64,000 nt of DNA. It comes from Chlorops oryzae (Eukaryota > Arthropoda > Insecta > Diptera > Chloropidae). Position numbers and translations under genes: made by a program. The notes under the pieces are model-generated. The model was given only the letters and a program-made list of their open reading frames with translations, did no database searches and had not been told where the DNA came from. The stretch spans positions 130,123,156 through 130,187,155 of the forward strand of contig CM035806.1 of NCBI GenBank assembly GCA_020466095.1, written 5' to 3'. Numbering within the stretch: the stretch's first letter is position 1; each line of letters opens with the position of its first letter. Positions 56,024 through 64,000 of this stretch are shown piece by piece.

Positions 56024-56865
56024 GAGAAGTAGGGGTGGATGGTACCCAGTGAGAAGAATCTGAATTTTTCTAAAAGAAATTCATGCGAAGAACTCCTTAC
56101 GGAATGCCTTTTTTGTTATTAAGATAAAGCCTTACATTAAATTCAAGAATTCAATACTTTAATATTCTATCAAGAAATAATGGAAGAAATCTTTCAGGCC
56201 TTACGAGTTTTCCCGCTGGATAGGGAGACGTTGAGGACGAGACTGGACGAGAGAAAGGGAGAGAGAGAGAGAGAGAGTGAGGGCGAACTAGGCTGGGTAA
56301 GAGTGAGAGAGGTTGAAAGATGAAGAAGGAGATAGAAAGAATGACATAAAACATAAATCGAACAAATTCTTTGGGAATATATGATTCGATTTACTAAAGT
56401 TCGCCTGTCCTATAAGCTATAAATGAGAAAAAATAATGTATGACATAAATTATTAGGATCCAACACCATTGGCTACAATGAAATTTTCTAAAAGAAACTA
56501 TTGGATGACAAATACAACGCCTTTTTCTGTTTCTCGCTGGGTAGCTATACTCAACATATACACTACACATGCATACACAACACTCATATGCGTTGGTGTT
56601 CGTTATAAATTTATTTGAATGTGACCGACGGCAGTGACTTAAGTTTAATTGCTGCCTGCAAACATACAATTATGATCGAATGGTAGTTTTAATAATGCTA
56701 TGAAAGTCAATAAACTAGTTTTCAAGCTTATATACAACTTGTGTTTTGAATATGATATTCATAAAGAATAAAAATAAAAGTCACAAAAAAAATGCTGTAA
56801 GCAAATCTCATAGTTCGTTGATTAAAGTAACTTTTACAGCGTACTTTCTGCTTGCGGAAACTCCT

Positions 56866-56985
56866 CTCAAGCGGACACTTTTTGGGAATTCTCTAGTGTT
56901 CCTGATTCTCAAATAGTTTCCTCTTAAGCGGACATATTTTTCGTTCCCGTAGGTATCCGCTTAAGAGAGAGAACATTGTATATAT
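56866..56985. repeat. Clustered AAGCGGACA motifs, pogo/Tigger-like remnant
   Basis: CTCAAGCGGACACTTTTTG, CTTAAGCGGACATATTTTTC and (inverted) TATCCGCTTAAGAGAG occur within 120 bp. Such motifs are typical near pogo/Tigger ends. No ORF. Confidence 0.4.
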
Positions 56986-57378
56986 GGGCAATTCCATTTT
57001 TCCATTTAGTCAAACACGTCACAATCACTTTTTTTAGGTTTTAGCTTATAAAATTTAAAACCAAAAGGATATGATTCTCAAGGCTTTTAAATTATGACAA
57101 TTTTTAATAACAGTTAAGCAATGAAAGTACCAAAGTTCTGCTCAGAATGGGTGTGACCTTTATGACTGTTTTTCGTGGAATCGCCCATATATTGATATAT
57201 ATATTTCTTGGAATAAAAGAGCGATTTGATGAAAAAATTGTTATATATTATATTTCAATCTCTTTTCAGCACACAAACGTATGGCGTATGAATATTGGAA
57301 TCCAACACATCACGTATACGACGTGCTGGCCGAAATACTTCATCGTTCATTGTGAAAACGAACAATTTTTTGTGGTTT

Positions 57379-58249
57379 TTATACCCGACACACTCTGTGT
57401 CGAGGGTATATTGCGTTTGTTGGGTTGTGTGTAACACCGAGAACCAGTCGAGATAGACCATACAAAATGTATATAGAAATGATCAGCGTCACCAGGATAT
57501 TCGATTTAGACATGTCCGTCCGTCTGTCTGTCTGTCCGTCTGTCCGTCTGTCTGTCTGTTTGTATACAGTTATCTTATCGAAGGAGTTGAGCTATCGTGA
57601 CAAAATTTGGTATGCGTGCTCACGGGGACATGAGTAAGAACAAGTTCGAGAATGGACCCGATCGGACCATTTTTAGGGGTACCTCCAGTACTAGGGTCTG
57701 TTACGAAAATCACAAAAACTGCTCTAAAATCGAAGTTTTTCATGATATTTTGATGAAATTTGATATTTGAACATGTTTAAAAGCAAGTAATACGATTTAA
57801 AAAAATTGTAAAAGTGGGCGTGGCATAAGGGCGTTTTTCAAAAATTGTCTCCCACTCCCGAAATACCAATGGGACTTGAAAAAAAATTGGCACGTATGCT
57901 TCCTTGATAGCCAGTAACGTCCTTCCCAAAAAATTTTTCGATCGGACCATTATTAAGGGTACCTCTAGTACTAGGGTCTTTCACAAAAATCCCAAAAATG
58001 CCTCAAAATCAGACTTTATTGAAATATTTCAATGAAACTTAGAATTTGAGCGTATATATAAGGGTCCGATTAGAATTCAAACAAATTTGAAAAGTGGGCG
58101 TGGCAAAAGGGCGGTTTTCATTTAGAAATTTAACAAAAGTCGGTATATGGGGCTCCTTATGCCCTTAAACACCTCTTGATATTAAAAATTATGTGTCTGT
58201 GTCGGGTATTCTATTGTCAGGCTCGCCTGACTATAACACCCTTACTTGT
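57379..58249 (-). mobile_element. Family A repeat, copy 9 (full length, two monomers)
   Basis: Complete reverse-strand copy with both hairpins (CCGACACACTCTGTGTCG, GTCAGGCTCGCCTGAC) and a (GTCY)n array at ~57513-57562. It shares private variants with copy 3, so the two are close relatives. Confidence 0.85.
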
Positions 58250-59084
58250 TTTTATTAATTTTTTTAAGAAAGTATTTGCCGCTGGAATGTGAATTGAACA
58301 ATTGGCTTCTATTTTCTTACCCTTAACATCCTAAGCATGTAAATAGCGTAATTTTAGAACCCATAAAATATTTGGCTTCCATATAAATCAATTTATATCA
58401 GAGTTAATGTAGGATTAAAGATGCTCTTCAAATCATGGTGTTTTAAGCAAATGGGCTTGTGATTTATAAAATAAGTCATTATTAAAGGCAAAATTGGCTA
58501 AAAATATAGGCATATGGGCCATATAAGAAAATTTTATGATGTTTAATGAGCATGCCTCAACTGTCAAAGCGTCCTGTAAGTGTTTTCAAGAACAATTCTA
58601 TATAAAGAAAAACAAAACGCCAATAACACTGTGCTTGAATTTGGTACTTTTTTACCGACAAAATAGAGACAAATTTTGTTAACATAATTGGGGGCCGCTG
58701 AATTTAATCCCATCAAACGTTTTTTTTTTAGATTGGCTCTAGTTTTTGAGATATGTCGGTTTAAAAACTATGACTAATTTCATTAAATATAAGTATATAA
58801 ATATAAGTATATTTAGTTCATGCTGCTATATATTTATGACAGAATAATGATGATAACGGTAATTACTTGTATTTAGTAGAATTCCTGTGGAAAACTTCGT
58901 TGTAATCGCAAATTTAATTTCTATTTTACAAGTGATTCTTTTCAATTTTATCACATTTATTAAAAAAGCGAAAGCATACTTCTAGGGAAGTAAAATTTTT
59001 GACTTTAGATTTTTCTTATATACATACATATTTTTTCAGTTTAAAGAAACTGTTTTCAAGAAGAAATTTAACAGCTGTAATGTT
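58250..59084. other. No gene seen
   Basis: AT-rich DNA without supported features. Confidence 0.5.
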
Positions 59085-59155
59085 TTTTGACAAGACGGCT
59101 TAATAGGAAAGCAAATGACCAGAAACTGAGAGCTCTGGAGTTCAAACGCTGCACA
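59085..59155 (+). other. tRNA-like module (degenerate)
   Basis: ACGGCTTAATAGGAAAGC, ATGACCAGAAACTGAGAG and B-box GAGTTCAAACGCTGC. It is a relative of the module in element F at 35285. No TIRs were recognised around this copy. Confidence 0.45.
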
Positions 59156-62100
59156 TGGCATTAACAAAATTATGCTTGCATACTTAACGGATCCACCTTT
59201 AAACGCGAAAATCTCCGTTAACTGAGCCAATCCGGAAAAATCAATATCACAGAATTTATAAGCAAAGAAATGTTGCACCCAACAATTCCATAACTTCAAA
59301 ACGAAAGTTTACAAAACCAAGCAAAACAAAATCCAAATCAAAAATTGAAAAATATCACTATTGTATTCAGCGTGTTTTAGTTCTTATTTCTAGATATGAA
59401 AAGCCGTCTGGCGGTTTTTTGAACTAGCACAGTGTAATTTTTGGCTCTCTTCCAGCTAGCCAGTGTTATCACTTATAAGTAATGATCTCAATATTAAAGT
59501 CATTGATAAGCCCACAATTTCTCTTCAAAATTTTCTCTTGCTCAGTAAAGGGCTCATGACTTCTATAATGGTTATTAAGAAAATTTATTCATCTAATGGA
59601 GGCTGAAGGCTCAAAAATTTAATAATATTTCCTCCAATGCTTTTTCAACTGTATAAAATTCGACTTAAAGACTTTATTTATATTTTAATTGGAAAAAAAA
59701 GAAAACCCCACAACACCACGTTCCAGAAACTTTTCACATGCTCTGTGGCTTCTTGTTCATTAAATGTCAAAGGATTTCACTCCATGTTAAAGCTATTTGT
59801 ACAAACTTTCACAACTTCGAGCTAATTGATGGGAAGTTTCCATTGGAAACCAGCTTCGGCTTTGTGATATGAAATGCAACAAATAAAAAGCCAATAAAAC
59901 AAACTTTAATTTCGAGCAAAAGTTAAAGCCACAAAGTATTTGCCCATTGAGCTGTCTTCAAAATGGTAAAAATGTTAACAAAACGGAAAAATAGGACAAC
60001 AGAAAATATTTAAATTCAACTCCTAAAGGTATGCATATAAAAATATGTATAAAGTTTTAGACAAATTCCTCTGGTGAGAACAGAAACCTTTTCATTCTTG
60101 TGGATATGTCCAAATAAAAATAAAACTTTAGAAAATCTTTTCGGAATTGTGGAGTATTTCTTAAAGTTACAGCAACGATCCGTTCTTAAACAATTAAATC
60201 AGTGATGTGCATAACTAACAAAATTAAGCATTTTTTACAATGTTTGAAGCATTTCGTTTTATTCGCTTTTAAAATAAAACGTCTGTTGCATGGTTGAAAT
60301 CTTAATTTTTTCCAAAAACTCCTAAATAGTCTAAAAAATATACATTTTTCATACAGTTTGGCCCTTTTTTTCATATAAGCCTTATAATAAAAAATATGTT
60401 TCGATAGATAGATAGATACAAACTATTTGTCTTAACTTCAAAAATATAACGTTCTTAATTGAAAAGAAACGAAAAAGTTAAGAAAATTCAATAGTTTCCC
60501 TCATGAAAATCTGTTGATAACAACGATAATTATATGACACGCTATCCGTGTAACACTAATACAAATGCCAAAAAATCCTTGCTTATGGAGATCATAGGGC
60601 TTGCACAACACTGATTTAAATGCAGGCCTTTAGGTGTTGAATCTAAATATTTTCTGTTTTCCAATATTGTATAAGGTTATTGAATATTTTCGATACGGAG
60701 AGTTTTGTTCATTCTTGAAGCTAGTTGGGTTTATGCAAATCCTCAGAAATAGTTTTTGAAGTTATGCTCAAATCTTCTTAAAGCTTTAATAATGCCCCGT
60801 TTGCAAAGGCTTTAAATAATATAAAATGTTGTTTTTATTTAAGGCATATCTTTACTGAACTGAATATTATATTTTTGCTTATAAAGCCGGGATCCCACAA
60901 TAAACCCCGATAATGTGAACACTATTTTTGAACTCTTATGTTAACAACTGTGAACAATTTTTTCCCAATTTTATTATTCACCGATATATTTTTGACACTA
61001 TTCGGCGATAATGTGAGCCTCAACAGTGATTGTGGAAATTTTTAAGTTTGTGGCGATCTGCCCCGATGAAAATCAGCGATGATTGTGCTTTTTGCGCAGA
61101 AAGTGGGATCTCAGTTTAAGCGAAAAAAAAATTAACTTAAAATATTTTAGAATACAATATGTAAGTTGATGTCCCAAAAACGGTGGGTTTTCTTTAGTTA
61201 CTTGGCTCAAAACGATCCTTTTCTTATTCACCGAACTTAAAGATGATATGCCCGGAATTCATTTAAGACTCAAGGCTTCTAGGCAAATTTTTCTTAGAAG
61301 ATCATCTAGTTTGCGTTTTTTCTATATGCTTGTGTGCGAGTTTTCGCTCCCCTGCAGTAATGAAATGGTTTCGGTGTAAAAGAGGACAAGACCTAGATGA
61401 GTCCATATACGACCGACTCATAGTTTAAATGTAAAGCGACCGGTTTAGGGTTAACCTCCATCGAACTCGCCCTCGTCTAGTCCCAAAGTGAGCGCAGTTA
61501 GGTGAGTTCGTATAAGCTTGTAGGTTTTTTGCTTTGTTCAAAAAACAAAAATTCCTTCTAACAAGAGATGAAAAATTCAGTAGAGATAGAAACTGAAGAC
61601 TAATTTCAATTGAAGAAACACAAAGACATTGCAATATTTTTTTTATTTTTCTTGTAAATTGATAAAACATTTTAACAACACAATAAAAATGGTGATGATT
61701 CTAGTTTTTTATTTAAAAAAAAAAACCAAAAAAAAAACTCTCCCTCATTCAAAGGCAAAGGGACTTCAACCACAACCAGCCCCACACGCTTTAAAAAAGG
61801 GACCGGTGGTTTTTCAATGACAGGCCCACGTTAAAAGAGTTGAGTTGAATGTATAGAAAGGCGACCGGTTCTGATATTTTTAGGACCGACCCGCGATCGA
61901 CCCAGGACCGTTCAAAATTACTGCTGTGTCCATACAAACTGACCCACCCTAGTATATATAACTTGTATAAGTATCAAGAGCGACTAGAGAGAATGGTTTT
62001 GAGGGTTCAAACCCCCTCCGAAGATGTGATAAATCTAAAAAAAAAAAAATAAAGAGAAATCAATCGAATCATAAACTTTATTAGTTCCTAAAAGCCCTCC

Positions 62101-63312
62101 CGAGATATTAATCCGCGTACGCGACTGATCTGTATGTTTGTGTGTGTGTGTGTTCCTTAAATTCTTTTCAGGATTCCAGAATTCGAAAATTGATCAAAAT
62201 GATAGCATTCTTGAAAAAATACCTTACGCGATCGAAGCTATATTGTGTGTGGTTAAGTTTATCACGCTGAAATGCAACAAAGTCCTTCTGATGTCTGATG
62301 AAAAAATTGTCACTTCCAATTTGCACAGCAAGAGCTTTTGCTACGCTGTTCGAACACATTCACTCAAAAGAGCTAAAAAAAAAAAAAATTGGTTTTCCAA
62401 TACGTTCAAATTTGTTTGGTTTGCAGTTTTTTTTTTAATGCACCTCTGAAATGGCTATTTAAAGTTCAGTTTCGTCATGAAGTTTAAGCACGTTATTGGA
62501 AAGTGAATGTACATCAAAGGCGGCTAATGAAATGCAAAAACGACAAAGAGGCGGTCGACTTCTACGCAAACATGAAAAAATTGCTAACATGAACTCGATG
62601 AAATGTTTTCAATTACGCGATTCTGGGAAATATGAGTGCCATGGAAAATTGGTGAACGAAATTCAAAGAATTTTACAGGGTTGTGAGATCTTCAGTAATG
62701 TATGTTAAAAGTTAAAGATTTTATTATATATCACAGATGTAAGACTTCAGTTCCCTAAAACGGTAAATAATGGTGCCGTCGGTAGAGCACCGTCGCCTTG
62801 CAACCTGACGGATGTAGGCTTATTTGGTCGATGAAAATCTATTTTCTTTATTGCAGAAATCGCCGCTTGAGCTTATCTACAAGCTATACATATGTAAGTC
62901 CCATCTGCTCACACAAAACATACTATTTAGGGAAAGTATAATTTCCTGAACAGAAAACGAGCATATATTTGATTACACGGTGCAGCTCGTAAATTTAGAC
63001 AAATTTTTTACTGTAATACCTGAAAGTACTTGATAGTTGTAGCGAATCCCTATACTTAATTTTTCTAGATTTACACCAGGTCTATTTATTTATTTATTCG
63101 TTCGTTCAGTCGACAGATAATTATCTTACAGACTAGTATTAAATAAACAATCTAAAAAGATTAAGCTTAAATACAGCAAAGCTGGAAAAAAAATCTAAAT
63201 GTGTCCTATAGGAATTGCATAATCGAGTGCATCTTGCGAGAGGCTCATTATAACCGTATGTCGTCCTATGGAAGGCGTCAACAATAAACGCGAATGCCTT
63301 AGAGGACGTGGA
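59156..63312. other. No supported gene, 4.2 kb
   Basis: AT-rich DNA. A TCTTTTCAG acceptor-like site at ~62163-62171 precedes a 103-codon ORF, and a 70-codon ORF (62496-62708) has DSGKYECHG. Neither has enough context to call an exon. A pair of imperfect ends (GCCGGGATCCCAC at ~60888, GTGGGATCTCAGTTT at ~61105) may bound a degraded ~230-bp MITE. A B-box-like GAGGGTTCAAACCCCCTC lies at ~62003. Confidence 0.35.
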
Positions 63313-63480
63313 GCAGTGGCGTAGGTAAGGGGGGCGGATAAAAGGGATATATCCCCCCCCCTTTGCCGCATAAAATGTGAAGGAATGAATGTGTTTTAAT
63401 TTCGGTATATATGCACGAAGTAAAAACCACGATTGTTGTCCCCATGTGCCCATGTGTACCCTGCATAAGGGTGCCCTTTA
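63313..63480. mobile_element. Partial hAT-like end (CAGTGGCGTAGG)
   Basis: CAGTGGCGTAGGTAAGGGGGG followed by a C-rich block (CCCCCCCCCTTTGCC at ~63351) resembles the hAT-type MITE at 43168. No right end or TSD is recognisable. Confidence 0.35.
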
Positions 63481-64000
63481 AGGTCTATGCTTGCGAATAA
63501 TCGATGACGAGTTCGAGCATTACATTTAAGCCAACACAGCGCTGCCATGAGTTTTTTTTTTTAAATCGGAAAATATCAAAAACGAAAAAGCTAAAATAGC
63601 AAAAAAAAAACTTATGACCAAAATACCAACCTCTTATCAAATATTTTTACATTTATGTATTGTAAAATCATAAAAAAGTTTTTCTTACTAAATAACCCCT
63701 TAGTACGCTTCTCAAGAAACTACATATGAAACGTGCAATATAATGAACTGAATCAAAAATGATTAAGAACTTCAGTTCGTTTTCAATTAAACCTGCTGCC
63801 AGACGATAAACAAACTTCAACATCAGTCTAGGTCTAGTTTTGGATGAATTTATTTATGTTTGGTTTCAAATCAGTATAAATGCTGCGAAAATATCTAAAA
63901 CCATTTCTATAAAAATAGCCGATTTCAGCTAAATACAACGAATGTGGCAACGTTAAATGAACATCGATAGCTTTTGATCATCCCTAGTGCATTTACATAG
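63481..64000. other. No gene seen to window end
   Basis: AT-rich sequence. Nothing recognised. Confidence 0.5.

Larger units (their letters stand above)
55326..57378. other. No gene seen, 2.05 kb
   Basis: AT-rich DNA apart from the minisatellite and two transposon-end-like motifs listed separately, and a short GA tract (56257-56279). Confidence 0.45.

Noticed and set aside
62138..62449. ORF following a good splice-acceptor-like TTCTTTTCAG
   Set aside because: Product unrecognised, ends in AT-driven hydrophobic sequence, no donor or flanking exon seen.
62496..62708. DSGKYEC motif resembling an immunoglobulin-domain exon
   Set aside because: No upstream strand pattern, conserved Trp or clear splice sites; likely chance.
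62771..62830. Possible tRNA gene (GTCGGTAGAGCACCGTCG)
   Set aside because: A-box-like start and a paired D region, but no B-box GGTTCRANNCC follows at tRNA spacing.

Overview
The window looks like AT-rich, repeat-dense chromosomal DNA from a fly, probably a brachyceran dipteran. The evidence is a BEL/Pao retrotransposon, many (GTCY)n-bearing dispersed elements of the mini-me / DINE-1 type known from dipterans, and a dense set of small TIR elements. I found no exon of a conserved host gene. The region reads as intergenic or deep intronic sequence built from nested mobile elements. All alignments were made by eye; identities and boundaries are approximate unless a target-site duplication (TSD) fixes them.

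Layout. 1-9 kb: three + strand copies of a two-hairpin repeat (family A), and TIR elements that carry tRNA-like A/B-box modules (families G and E). 9.1-9.8 kb: a 12-bp minisatellite open in all six frames. 10-15 kb: small hAT-like elements, a family B repeat, a 1.1-kb element with a 9-10 bp TSD (family D), and a near-perfect 896-bp inverted repeat with a 20-nt loop. 16-22 kb: a reverse A copy, a hAT-type MITE, a 1.37-kb hAT-like element with a perfect 8-bp TSD, a TIR element carrying a tRNA-like module, and a TA-flanked MITE.

22154-30321 holds a complete, very young BEL/Pao element on the minus strand: LTRs differing only by a 2-nt indel, TSD CAATA, a PBS matching tRNA-Tyr, an intact 1795-codon gag-pol, and an additional 263-codon ORF at the env position. 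That ORF repeats the three zinc knuckles and the aspartic-protease domain of gag-pol. It is the most interesting coding signal here.

31-47 kb: nested elements (R contains B2, which contains C1), a MITE with CCCAATAA ends, more A and D copies, element E2 interrupted by another TIR element inside its tRNA-like A box, an A copy with a perfect 286-bp tandem duplication, and a 1.7-kb element filled with degenerate copies of a 16-bp palindrome. 48-58 kb: a Harbinger-like MITE (TTA TSD), a ~1.1-kb segment duplicated in inverted orientation about 3 kb apart, a short perfect-TIR MITE, GA tracts, a 16-bp minisatellite and a full reverse A copy. 58-64 kb is mostly featureless.

The BEL element is the only autonomous-looking unit. 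Most other features are non-autonomous elements that would need transposases encoded elsewhere. The recurring theme outside BEL is pol III-type tRNA-like modules sitting inside TIR-bounded elements of several unrelated end types.
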